IMG/VR virus record: IMGVR_UViG_3300033888_000029
Span: 1-43,593 of that record
From: a virus
DNA: 43,593 nt
Reading direction: 5' to 3' (one strand)
Of the stretch, positions 16,650-24,961 are shown one piece after another; positions within the stretch are counted from its first letter, which is position 1, and every line of letters begins with the position of its first letter. The notes beneath the pieces are model-generated. The model had not been told where the DNA came from, did no database searches, and was given only the letters and a program-made list of their open reading frames with translations. The position numbers were made by a program, and so were the translations under genes.

Positions 16650-16652
16650 TTT

Positions 16653-18623
16653 ATGAAAGGCTGGGGCTTTTGCGGTCCGACTTACATGAGTCAGTCGCCG
16701 AACATCGACGATGAGGATTGTATGAACGCCTACTGCGAGCAGTCGGAATCGCCCGCCGCGAAAACGGCCATCGCCCTACTGCACACGCCGGGGAAAAAAG
16801 TCTTCGCTTCGATGGCGGGCGAGGCTTCGATTCCCGGCCTCTTCACCGTCAACGGGCGCACCTTTGCCGCGGCTTCGAAACTCTATGAACTGACCGGCGC
16901 CGGTCCGGTTGTTCGCGGCGTGCTGGCGGGTCCGCCGGTGACCCCGCCCATGATGACCGCGAACGAAACCCAACTGGTCATCCTGGCGAACGGCAATCTT
17001 TTTGTGATGACCTTCAAGGGCGCCATCACCGCCGCCGCGATCATCACCGTGGGGATGATTTCAGTCGCCACGGTAACAGCCGGTCACGCGGGAACCGGGT
17101 ACGCCATTAATGACACCGGCACGATCGCTGGGGGCGCAGGCGGAGTCTACACCGTAACCGCCATCACCGGTGCTGGCCCCACCGGGCCGGTTGAAACGGT
17201 TGCCATCTCGCCGGGATCGACCGGCTACTCGACCACTCCGAACGCCGCAACTGCGGTGACGGCGGGCGCGGGCGATGGCGCTCTGGAGTTGAATATCACC
17301 GCGGGTTATGCCGGGCAGAATTACGCGCCGGGCGATCAGGGAACGGTTGACGGCTCGGTTTCAGGATCTGGCGCAACTTACACCGTGACCGCGATCGGGC
17401 CGGGCGGCTCGGTGGTCGGCTTCAAATTGACGCCGGGCTCGGGCTATGTCGTCGAGAACAATAATCCGACCACGATCGTCAGTGGCAACGGAGACGGCAC
17501 GCTCCAATTCAACATCACCGCGGTTCAGGACAACAACTTTTATCCGGTGGACATGACCCAGTTCAACGGGCTGATCGCGCAGATCGGCTTCGTCGATGGC
17601 TACGTGATCGCCACCTTGCAGAATTCTCACACCTTTCAGCAATCGAACCTGGAAGACGCGACGATTTGGAACGGGCTCAACATCTCGACCATTTCCTACT
17701 TCCCGGACAACATCACGTCCATGATCTGCGACCACCGCACCATTGTTTTCTTCTCGGCCAAGAAAGCGGTCGTCTACTACAACTCCGGGGCTGGGTTTCC
17801 TGTCTTCATTCCGATTCAGGGCGCCTTTATAGAGACCGGATCGGGCGCGGCTTTTGCCACCGTGCAGATTGATCCGAGTGTGTTTTGGCTTTCACAAGAT
17901 GACCGCGGCGCGCTCATCGCAAATCGAAGCCAGGGCTATAACGCGCAAAGAATCTCCACGCACGCCACCGAACTGGCTTGGCAGCAGTACGGGGTCACGT
18001 CCGACGCGGTGGGCTGGACGTATCAGGAATACGGTCACTCGTTTTGGGTGCTTAATTTTCCGAGTGCGAACGGCGGGGCGGGTGCGACTTGGGCTTACGA
18101 CCTTTCCACCGGATATTGGGGCAAGCGCGGTTTCTACAATTCAGTCACGGGAACTTACACCGCGGATCGTGCCATGTGCCATACCTTCAATTTTGAGAAG
18201 CATCTCGTCGGCGACTGGGCTACAGGAACGGTGTACGAGCTTTCGAGTTTGTTTTATGACGACTTCGGCAACGCTATCCGCGGCTACCGCCGATCGCCGA
18301 CCATCTCCGACGAAAACAAGTGGATCTATTTCAAGCAGATCGAGCTTGACGTGGAAGTAGGCCTGGGCGCGCAGCCTCCGCTCCTTGACGGCGACGGCCA
18401 GCCCCGCCCTCCGCAAGTGATGCTCCGCTGGTCGAATGATGGCGGGAAAATCTGGTCGAACACCTACACCTTGAGCGTGGGCGCGCAAGGCGGCTACGAC
18501 ACGCGAGTCATCATGCGGATGTTGGGACGGGCGCGCAAGCGAGTCTGGGAAGTATCGTGGTCGGACCCCGTGCCGATCAGGATAGCTGACGCATATTTAG
18601 AAGTGGAACCGCAACTCGCCTGA
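16653..18623 (+). CDS. Packaged-DNA stabilisation / tail hub protein (P22 gp10-like)
   Basis: 656 residues, longer than the roughly 470 of P22 gp10. The start MKGWGFCGPTYMSQSPNIDD with NAYCEQSES and the later VDGYVIATLQNSHTFQQSNL, then IWNGLNIS, GHSFWVLNFP and YDLSTGYWGKRG are family-like. The extra length is largely two tandem beta modules at residues 143-216 and 217-290, inserted between the N-terminal strands and the VDGY region. The protein seals the portal/gp4 neck and holds the next tail part. It follows gp4 directly and overlaps the next gene by TGATG. Confidence 0.8.
   Translation: MKGWGFCGPTYMSQSPNIDDEDCMNAYCEQSESPAAKTAIALLHTPGKKVFASMAGEASIPGLFTVNGRTFAAASKLYELTGAGPVVRGVLAGPPVTPPMMTANETQLVILANGNLFVMTFKGAITAAAIITVGMISVATVTAGHAGTGYAINDTGTIAGGAGGVYTVTAITGAGPTGPVETVAISPGSTGYSTTPNAATAVTAGAGDGALELNITAGYAGQNYAPGDQGTVDGSVSGSGATYTVTAIGPGGSVVGFKLTPGSGYVVENNNPTTIVSGNGDGTLQFNITAVQDNNFYPVDMTQFNGLIAQIGFVDGYVIATLQNSHTFQQSNLEDATIWNGLNISTISYFPDNITSMICDHRTIVFFSAKKAVVYYNSGAGFPVFIPIQGAFIETGSGAAFATVQIDPSVFWLSQDDRGALIANRSQGYNAQRISTHATELAWQQYGVTSDAVGWTYQEYGHSFWVLNFPSANGGAGATWAYDLSTGYWGKRGFYNSVTGTYTADRAMCHTFNFEKHLVGDWATGTVYELSSLFYDDFGNAIRGYRRSPTISDENKWIYFKQIELDVEVGLGAQPPLLDGDGQPRPPQVMLRWSNDGGKIWSNTYTLSVGAQGGYDTRVIMRMLGRARKRVWEVSWSDPVPIRIADAYLEVEPQLA
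17079..17522 (+). repeat. Two tandem shared coding modules, copies 2 and 3
   Basis: Each encodes about 74 residues. Copy 2 has AGTGYAINDTGTIAGG, YTVTAI and GDGALELNIT. Copy 3 has GQNYAPGDQGTVDGS, YTVTAI and GDGTLQFNIT. Both match the single module in the gene at 14372. They look like a mobile surface domain duplicated within the tail hub. Confidence 0.75.
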
Positions 18624-18970
18624 TGCCCACCAAGCAAATTCTCCCTCCGCCGCCGACCACCATGGGGTCAAGCCTTTCCCCGACTGATTACCAGTGGCTT
18701 TTAATCTCGCATGGCTTGCAGCCGCATAATTTGGTGGACACTTCGAAGGGTGATGAGGAAGAGACGCCACCGCCAGCAGGCCTCAATCCGGCCACCGGGC
18801 AGACGGCGCAGTGCAAAGAGATCACCTACACGAAAACTTCAGTGGACGGGAACACTTTCACCTTGAAGGGAATCGAAGGCGGCCCCTTCACCTTGACCGG
18901 AGCTCCGGGGACTCCCGGCAGTTTTATGAAGATAAAAAGCGATGGTACTCGCTGGTGGAAAGTTGGATGA
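18623..18970 (+). CDS. Unknown protein in the position of the P22 tail needle
   Basis: 115 residues. N-terminus PPPPTTMGSSLSPTDYQWLL, C-terminus with the beta-like TFTLKGIEGGPFTLTGAPG, then KIKSDGTRWWKVG. In P22 the gene after gp10 encodes the needle gp26, a long trimeric coiled coil; this one is half that length and shows no heptads. It overlaps both neighbours (TGATG and ATGATG). It may be a different plug or an adhesin connector. Confidence 0.6.
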   Translation: MPTKQILPPPPTTMGSSLSPTDYQWLLISHGLQPHNLVDTSKGDEEETPPPAGLNPATGQTAQCKEITYTKTSVDGNTFTLKGIEGGPFTLTGAPGTPGSFMKIKSDGTRWWKVG

Positions 18971-19422
18971 TGTTCGAGCGCACCGCAGACGCGAAGCTGA
19001 TCCGTGCCATCGCCACTCACCCCAAAGTCTGGCCAGGGATCGGCGACGATTTGGCCGGCGACCGGGAGAAGTGGACCCCGGTTCTGCATGAAGGCGTCTG
19101 GTACGTGCTCGCTTTTGACAATGACGGCGAGATTTTGCGCGGCATGTTCGTATTCTTCCCGGAGAATTCCGTGTGCTGGCAAGTGCATATCTGCATGTTG
19201 CCTGCCTCGTGGGGAACGGGGGCGCGGGCTCTCCGGGAAGTCTTTCAGTGGCTTTGGGCGAAAACGCCGTGCTTGCGGATCACCGGCTCAGTCCCGCTCT
19301 GGAATGAGGCGGCGATTCATTGTGCATTGCGGGCCGGGATGACGGCCTACGGAGTGAATCAGCATAGTTCGCTGAAAAATGCGCGGCTGCATCATCAGCT
19401 TTTGCTCGGGATCTCGAAATGA
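18967..19422 (+). CDS. GNAT-like protein (P22 gp14 position)
   Basis: 151 residues. Motifs PGIGDDLAGDREKWTP and FDNDGEILRGMFVFFPENSV, then HICMLPASWGTGARALREVF and WLWAKTPCLRITGSVPLWNE, follow an acetyltransferase-like beta-alpha order, with the GTGARAL loop in the acetyl-CoA-loop position. P22-like phages carry a small protein of this kind (gp14) between needle and ejection genes. Function in assembly is not known to me. ATG 18967 overlaps the preceding stop. Confidence 0.7.
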   Translation: MMFERTADAKLIRAIATHPKVWPGIGDDLAGDREKWTPVLHEGVWYVLAFDNDGEILRGMFVFFPENSVCWQVHICMLPASWGTGARALREVFQWLWAKTPCLRITGSVPLWNEAAIHCALRAGMTAYGVNQHSSLKNARLHHQLLLGISK

Positions 19423-19444
19423 TACTGGCAACTGGATAAATCTT

Positions 19445-20170
19445 ATGGGCTTCATTGGATCGATGGTCGGCGGAATTCTCGGCGCGGGCGCCGCGGGAAC
19501 TGCCTCGAATCAACTCGCACAGGGCGCGCAGCAGGCGCAGCAGCTTGAACTCAAAAACCAGCAGGCGGCGCAGGGCTCGCAGGCTAGCGCGACGGCGGCG
19601 AACCAGGCAGCCGAACAGCCCTACCAGCAGCTCGGCTCAACGTCGGCGGCGGGACTCCAGGCGCTCCTGCAAAAAGGCTTTCAGGCCCCGACCCTTCAGC
19701 AAGCTCAGCAGACTCCCGGTTATCAGTTCCAACTCAATTCCGGCACGCAGGCACTCAACGCAGGCGGCGCGGCCACCGGCAACCTCATGTCCGGGACGCA
19801 GGGCACGGCCTTGCAGAAGTACGGCCAGGGCCTCGGGCAATCCGCGTATCAATCGACCTATAACAACGCCCTGCAGCAGTACATGTCGAACTATCAGAGT
19901 CTGATGGGCGGGACGAATGCGGGTCTGACCTCGACCGGACAAATGGGACAACTCGGGCAGGCCGGGGCGCAGAATCTCGCGAACATCGACCTCACGGGCG
20001 GCCAGCAACAGGCGTTGCAACTGAACAACGCAGCCATGGCGCGGGCCCAAGGCACCATGGGATCGAATCAAGCGTGGCAAGGTGCGCTTGGCGGCATGAT
20101 GGGCAGCGACCAGATGGGACAGTTGGGCAGTTACGTGAGCACGCTGGGCAGCGGCAACTTCGGATGGTAG
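19445..20170 (+). CDS. Putative DNA ejection protein (P22 gp7 position)
   Basis: 241 residues. ATG 19445 begins MGFIGSMVGGILGAGAAGTA, a glycine-rich hydrophobic segment able to enter a membrane, followed by a Gln/Ala-rich helical body (QLAQGAQQAQQLELKNQQAA). Ejection proteins of P22-like phages are Ala/Gln-rich, pass through the portal and form a conduit across the cell envelope. No enzymatic motif. Assignment from composition and gene order. Confidence 0.7.
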   Translation: MGFIGSMVGGILGAGAAGTASNQLAQGAQQAQQLELKNQQAAQGSQASATAANQAAEQPYQQLGSTSAAGLQALLQKGFQAPTLQQAQQTPGYQFQLNSGTQALNAGGAATGNLMSGTQGTALQKYGQGLGQSAYQSTYNNALQQYMSNYQSLMGGTNAGLTSTGQMGQLGQAGAQNLANIDLTGGQQQALQLNNAAMARAQGTMGSNQAWQGALGGMMGSDQMGQLGSYVSTLGSGNFGW

Positions 20171-20188
20171 AGATCGGACACTTTTAAT

Positions 20189-21850
20189 ATGGGCGGATAC
20201 ACTTCAACCCCGCTGAATATCCCGCAAGATGTTGCCATGGGGCAAGAGGCGAGTCAGAACGCCATGGCGGAGTATGCCCGCATCGGCGAGCTGAAACAGC
20301 AGACCGCGCTCATGCAGCAGCAGCAGGCGGCGGAACAGCAGCGGATGCAGCAGCAGGGTGCGATGTTTCCGGGGCAACTCAAGGGGCAGCAGCAAACCCT
20401 TCAGCAACAGAACATCGCTCTCCAGCAACAGCAGCTCGATCTTAAGGACCGGCAAGGATTCGCGCAGGTTCTTAGCGATACCTTTCGCCAGCCAGGCGCA
20501 TCAACCGGAGGCGCAAGCGCGTCGCCTTCCGCACCGTCAACCGCTCCCCCGCGCACTGTGGTTAGAAATCCTGCGACCGGCGCGCCGGAATTTTCCGATG
20601 TGATGGCGCTTCAGCAGCCGACCGCTCCCGGTCAATCTGGCACAGCGCCTGCTCCTGCTCAATCTTCGACGCCCGCCGCGAGCGCGCCGACTTCCGAGAC
20701 TCCCGCGCCGACAAATTCGGGTGACCGCCTTTCTTCTTTGCTCGACCGCATTCAAGACCCGAAATATGGGATTTCCGCTCAGGGGCAGATGGGATTCCTC
20801 AAGCAGTACACCGAAATGCGGAAAGATGTTGCAGGAGCGGACAAGGCCACACTCGACGCGCACGCCGACGCCAATAAGCAAATATCGCAAGGCTTGCAGG
20901 CCGTACTTGAAGCGCCTCCCGAGGATCAGGCGGCGCAGTATTCACTTGCGGTCAATGCCTTGCGGCGCGATCCAACGATGGCGAAATACGCACAGTCCCT
21001 TCCTCCGCAGTATCCCGGCCCGGCGCAACTGCAAATCTTGAATCACTCGCTGATGCTCGAAAAAGATGTGATTGACGATGTGAAGCAAAAGAATGAAGGG
21101 CCGGGGCAAATTGCTCATAGCCAAGTGGAACAGCAGAACGTAATTCCGGCCGGTGGAGGACTCTCGCCAGCAACCCAGCAGAAAGTTCAACAAGATGTTG
21201 CTGTAGCGACCAATCCGCAAATTCAGGCGGGAAAGGTTGCCGTTGCCACCGCCGAAGGCATAGCCCGCGCCAACATCGAAGCCCAAATTGCGCGGGGCTC
21301 GAACGCCGCTCTCGCGATGGTTCCTCCGCATCTGGTCGCACCCGCCACTGCAGCCGCGACGAAGGCCGGGGAAGATTACGCCCAGGCGCAGTCAGTCAGC
21401 CAGCGGTTGCAGGCCATCATGGACGACGCGAAGAAAGGCAATGTGGTTTCCTACCAGTTGCTCCCTGAGGAAGGCGCGTTGCAGGTGGTGACGGCTCAAG
21501 GCATCCACCGCATCAACATGGCCGAGATTCAGAATTACGGCGGCGGTTCCTATCTGCAAGCCCTCGAAGGTCACATCGGAAAAGCTCTCAGCGGCAAATC
21601 GATCCCCGATTCCGTGCTGAACGATATGGGCGACATGCAGAGGATCATGGCGGAAGGCTCGCAGACGAAATACCAGAACACCTTGAGCACGATCAATCAG
21701 ACTTACGGCTCGAAGTTCCAGCCAGTGCAGATGGCTCCGATGGCGCGAAATCAGGCGCAGTCGGGCGGGGGGGGCGTTACCGTGGCTGGCTTCACCTTCC
21801 CTGACCAGAAATCAGCCGATGCCTTCAAGAAAGAGGCCGGGATTCCGTAA
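20189..21850 (+). CDS. Putative DNA ejection protein (P22 gp20 position)
   Basis: 553 residues. Residues 30-90 are very Gln-rich (LMQQQQAAEQQRM, QQTLQQQNIALQQQQ), followed by a Pro/Ser/Ala linker (105-180) and a helical, Ala-rich remainder. Residues 121-147 (PRTVVRNPATGAPEFSDV...) share a motif with the next protein. Composition and order point to an internal virion protein ejected with the DNA. The last base of its stop codon is the first base of the next start (TAATG). Confidence 0.7.
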   Translation: MGGYTSTPLNIPQDVAMGQEASQNAMAEYARIGELKQQTALMQQQQAAEQQRMQQQGAMFPGQLKGQQQTLQQQNIALQQQQLDLKDRQGFAQVLSDTFRQPGASTGGASASPSAPSTAPPRTVVRNPATGAPEFSDVMALQQPTAPGQSGTAPAPAQSSTPAASAPTSETPAPTNSGDRLSSLLDRIQDPKYGISAQGQMGFLKQYTEMRKDVAGADKATLDAHADANKQISQGLQAVLEAPPEDQAAQYSLAVNALRRDPTMAKYAQSLPPQYPGPAQLQILNHSLMLEKDVIDDVKQKNEGPGQIAHSQVEQQNVIPAGGGLSPATQQKVQQDVAVATNPQIQAGKVAVATAEGIARANIEAQIARGSNAALAMVPPHLVAPATAAATKAGEDYAQAQSVSQRLQAIMDDAKKGNVVSYQLLPEEGALQVVTAQGIHRINMAEIQNYGGGSYLQALEGHIGKALSGKSIPDSVLNDMGDMQRIMAEGSQTKYQNTLSTINQTYGSKFQPVQMAPMARNQAQSGGGGVTVAGFTFPDQKSADAFKKEAGIP

Positions 21851-22926
21851 TGCCTGATCTCAGCGCATTGGCGGCAAAATACGGTGGAACTCCCGCGATG
21901 CCACCGGGAACGGATCTTGCCGCGCTTGCGGCCAAGTACGGAGGCAGGTCAGTTTCCCGGCCCGAAGAAGAAGCTGAAATTCCGAGCACTACCACGGGCT
22001 TTGAAGCCTCGGGGCAGATGGCACCGAAGAGTGCCGTGGATGCCGGGCTTAAAGCGCAGGCCCTTGGTACGGGAGCAATTTTGGGGGCCGGAATAGGCAT
22101 TCCGGCCCTTGGCCCTGAAGTTGGGGCGCTTGCGAGTGCTGCGATTCGTCCGGTTGCGCAACTTGCCGCGAAACATCCGATCATCTCGAATGCAGTAGCG
22201 AGCGCCGCGATCTCCCAGGCAAGGCAGATCCCCTATGTAGGAAAATTGATTCCCCCCGGTGCTGAATTCCTGCCGTGGCTCAGGCGAGTGGGGGGCGCGG
22301 GCGAAGAACCAGTGCCGGGAGAAGAGCCGAGTACATCTCCGTCAGGACCTTCCGCCACTCCGAAGCCCACTGCGCCGTCGCCGCGCACGATTGAGATTGA
22401 TCCTGCTACCGGACGTCCTGAATTTTCCGACGTTATCGTCGCGAAGCCGTCCGCACCAATGGCGAAGCCAGCCGAAGTGCAGCAGGCGCTTGAAACTGCG
22501 CTCGGCGGAAAGCCTTTACAGCCCGGAGTATCGCTGCGCAATCAGCCTGCCGCGCAAGCCATCGCCGCCGGGAAATTGCCGGAGGGGTTTACTCCAGTAC
22601 AGTCGAGCGTCATCAAGGGCTACAAGTACGATCCAGCCGCGCAGGAATTTACCGCGATCACGAACAATGGCCAGACTTATACACATGGCGACGTTTCCCC
22701 ATCGCAAGCAGCGGCGGTTGAATCGGCGGATTCCAAAGGACGAGCATGGACGACGGCTATCCGCAATTCAAGCCCGCTGGTGAAAAAAAACGGCGTACCA
22801 GTAAAAACCGCGACGATGGGAACGGCAACTGGTGAGGTTATCCCGAAGGCGCAAGCGGGGACGCAGGATTTGACCGGAATTTTACAGCAGTCACTCGAAG
22901 CGGCAAGGGCGGGGAAAACTCAGTGA
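21850..22926 (+). CDS. Putative DNA ejection protein (P22 gp16 position)
   Basis: 358 residues. The N-terminus carries two LAAKYGG repeats (DLSALAAKYGG and DLAALAAKYGG, residues 3-32). Residues 70-130 contain hydrophobic Gly/Ala helices (LGTGAILGAGIGIPALGP) that may insert in a membrane. Residues 178-203 repeat the PATG-x-PEFSDV motif of the preceding protein. No lytic-transglycosylase motif is visible, although some gp16-slot proteins have one. Ends overlapping the convergent small gene by seven bases. Confidence 0.7.
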   Translation: MPDLSALAAKYGGTPAMPPGTDLAALAAKYGGRSVSRPEEEAEIPSTTTGFEASGQMAPKSAVDAGLKAQALGTGAILGAGIGIPALGPEVGALASAAIRPVAQLAAKHPIISNAVASAAISQARQIPYVGKLIPPGAEFLPWLRRVGGAGEEPVPGEEPSTSPSGPSATPKPTAPSPRTIEIDPATGRPEFSDVIVAKPSAPMAKPAEVQQALETALGGKPLQPGVSLRNQPAAQAIAAGKLPEGFTPVQSSVIKGYKYDPAAQEFTAITNNGQTYTHGDVSPSQAAAVESADSKGRAWTTAIRNSSPLVKKNGVPVKTATMGTATGEVIPKAQAGTQDLTGILQQSLEAARAGKTQ

Positions 22927-23129
22927 GGCAGTTTGGCAACTTCGCCGGGAGCGCATGCGATGCGGACGCCGCCAAACTTCGCAAACCAATCGGGAATCTC
23001 TTTCCCCTGCGAATCAAAGCAAGCCACGGGAACAGGTTTTGCAGGTGGCGCAGGTGAACGATAGCCGAGAGCGTATCCGAAAAACACTCCGATGGCCACT
23101 AACAGCACGCGGTAAAGGAACTGTCTCAT
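22920..23129 (-). CDS. Small membrane-anchored protein
   Basis: 69 residues from ATG 23129 (purine-rich AAGGATGGGGG upstream): MRQFLYRVLLVAIGVFFGYA gives one N-terminal membrane segment, then a Pro-rich spacer (RSPAPPAKPVPV) and a compact domain with two Cys (ACFDSQG, IACAPGE). On the strand opposite to the late genes, probably an independently expressed accessory gene. It could be a periplasmic superinfection-exclusion or spanin-type protein; no family recognised. Confidence 0.6.
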   Translation of the reverse strand: MRQFLYRVLLVAIGVFFGYALGYRSPAPPAKPVPVACFDSQGKEIPDWFAKFGGVRIACAPGEVAKLPH

Positions 23130-23187
23130 AGCGCCCCCATCCTTACACTCAGGTATACGAAAGTCCACCCCACGTTCGGGCTACTCC

Positions 23188-23514
23188 TCAGTCGAATTCG
23201 GCGATCAGTTTTTCCAGGCTGGCCAGCCGTTCCGACTGTTCGGCAAGCTCTTGAAGTTTGGGTTCGAGATCGCGCGGCATGAGATCGCGGAAGAAATGCA
23301 CGATGTATTGCGCTGGTGTCATCCCGGTTGGGCCGGGTCCGCCGGTGGGTGCGGCAAGAAACTGGGTTACTTGCTGATGCGCTTCTTTCAATCGCTCCGC
23401 ATGGGCTGCGATGTCCGCTTTCAGGATGCCGACACTGGCTTTGGTTTTGCGGAACTCTTCACGGGTGCGGCCTTCAACTTTCCAGCGTTCTTCGGGAGTC
23501 ATGCCTGACAGCAT
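23188..23514 (-). CDS. Coiled-coil protein, unknown function
   Basis: 108 residues from ATG 23514, or 104 from the ATG at 23502. MTPEERWKVEGRTREEFRKT starts a long helix; a Gly/Pro linker (AAPTGGPGPTGMTPAQ) and a second helix (LEPKLQELAEQSERLASLEK) follow. It shares the minus strand with the small membrane gene. Its start lies only 12 bases from the divergent start of the adhesin gene at 23527, leaving no room for normal promoters between them. Confidence 0.6.
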   Translation of the reverse strand: MLSGMTPEERWKVEGRTREEFRKTKASVGILKADIAAHAERLKEAHQQVTQFLAAPTGGPGPTGMTPAQYIVHFFRDLMPRDLEPKLQELAEQSERLASLEKLIAEFD

Positions 23515-23526
23515 AACAAATTTATT

Positions 23527-24957
23527 ATGACCAACCGCCTCCACGCTCTTTTCTTCGTGCTGTGTGCAATCTTTTGCGCATCCTTCGCCCCCGCTCAGAC
23601 CGCCGTGGTCGTGTCTCCCTGGCCGCAGTTCGTCTCCTACCTGCAAAACGGCCAGCCCAACGCCTTCGGCTGCGTCTTTACCTACGAGATCGCTTCCACG
23701 ACGCCGCTGGCCACATTTACTGATTACACAGGAAACACAGCCAACGCCAACCCCGTAATTCTTTCGGCAGGCGGGACGGCTAACGTCTGGATCCAAAGTG
23801 GAAACGCATATCGCTATGTGATCAAAAGCGCTGGCGGCTCGAATTGTGCGAGCGGGAGCACCGTAGTCACAATTGATGGGTTGGGCGGCGGGGGGTCGAC
23901 CAACGCCACCACGGTAATCACCTACTCGGCTACCCCCAATTTCCCCGTCGCCGCCGAAAACCAGCTATTTATTCTCACTTTGACCGGGAACGCCTCCGCT
24001 CAACCGCTGACCTTCGTCGGGATCTCCCCGCCGGCCGAGATCTTCTTTCAGATCATTCAGGATGCGGTCGGCGGGCGAACTTTCTCCTGGCCGGCTAACT
24101 CGGTAGGCGGCTGCGTCATCGGTTCGGCCCCCAACCAGGTCACGACCGCAGAATTCGTCTATGACGGCACGAATGCTACCGCAGTAGGCCCGTGCGTGAC
24201 CGGAAACGGGCCTACAAGCTCGGTCTCGCAGTTGACCAGCACCATAGCCACCGGAAATCCTCCCCTGATCGTGGCTTCCCAGACCGAAGTCACGAATCTC
24301 AACGCCAATTTGCTCGAGGGCTACGACTGGGCCAGTCCGGGGACGATCGGCTCGACCGCGCCCAACACGGGCAATTTCACCACTTTGGAAGTCGGCGGCT
24401 CGGTTCCGCAAGTTGGGGTCCAGGGCGGCGGATCGGGCGGGGATACGAAACTCTTAGCCGCGGGGACGACCTCGGTCACTCCGGGAGTGGTTTTCTGTAC
24501 CGATACCAACGGCGGAGCCACCACAACAGGCTGCAATGCCGCATTCAATCCCCCGCAGAGGGTTGTCCTCGCCTCCCAGGTGACGCTCGTCTCGACGACT
24601 CAGACCATTGTTCTGACTGAAACCGTGACATTCCCAAGCGGGCCTGGGACCTACCGCGCCGACATTCGCTATGGTGCCTGGTTTTCGGCGGCCAACAATG
24701 CGTGCGCGGCGGAAGTCATCGACACTACCAACGCGAAAGCCTTCGCGCTCTCCGGGCAGGATTCCAACGGCTTTGGCTATATGGCGCTCTCGGGATCGGA
24801 AATCTCGTCAAACACTTATGCCGCCGGCGCAACTCCGACCTTCACTCTACAAGTGCAGTGCAACGCCGCCCAGTATGTGACCGTGAATAGCGACGTTTTC
24901 ACCTTCTCGCCGGCGGAAGCAACCTATCTGTCCGTGACCCCGGTGCTGAGCAACTAA
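23527..24957 (+). CDS. Tail fibre/adhesin with signal peptide and fibre N-terminal domain
   Basis: 476 residues. Residues 1-23 form a Sec signal peptide (HALFFVLCAIFCASFAPA|QT). Residues 31-100 are the domain found at the N-terminus of many tail fibres: PQFVSYLQNGQPNAFGCVFT, then IASTTPLATFTDYTGNTANA, NPVILSAGGTANVWI and YRYVI. A Gly linker follows. The C-terminal 140 residues are a beta-sandwich-like domain (QTIVLTETVTFPSGPGTYRA, then CAAEVIDTTN). The fibre domain normally starts the protein; a cleavable export signal in front of it is odd. First of seven such genes. Confidence 0.75.
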   Translation: MTNRLHALFFVLCAIFCASFAPAQTAVVVSPWPQFVSYLQNGQPNAFGCVFTYEIASTTPLATFTDYTGNTANANPVILSAGGTANVWIQSGNAYRYVIKSAGGSNCASGSTVVTIDGLGGGGSTNATTVITYSATPNFPVAAENQLFILTLTGNASAQPLTFVGISPPAEIFFQIIQDAVGGRTFSWPANSVGGCVIGSAPNQVTTAEFVYDGTNATAVGPCVTGNGPTSSVSQLTSTIATGNPPLIVASQTEVTNLNANLLEGYDWASPGTIGSTAPNTGNFTTLEVGGSVPQVGVQGGGSGGDTKLLAAGTTSVTPGVVFCTDTNGGATTTGCNAAFNPPQRVVLASQVTLVSTTQTIVLTETVTFPSGPGTYRADIRYGAWFSAANNACAAEVIDTTNAKAFALSGQDSNGFGYMALSGSEISSNTYAAGATPTFTLQVQCNAAQYVTVNSDVFTFSPAEATYLSVTPVLSN

Positions 24958-24961
24958 TAAT

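Noticed and set aside
20171-20178. AGATCGGA, equal to the start of the Illumina adapter
   Set aside because: The next bases do not match the adapter and the genes on both sides are continuous, so chance identity is more likely than contamination.
23515-23796. Longer start for the coiled-coil gene on the minus strand
   Set aside because: The extension overlaps the fibre gene's signal peptide and is Cys/Gly/Arg-rich without a ribosome site.
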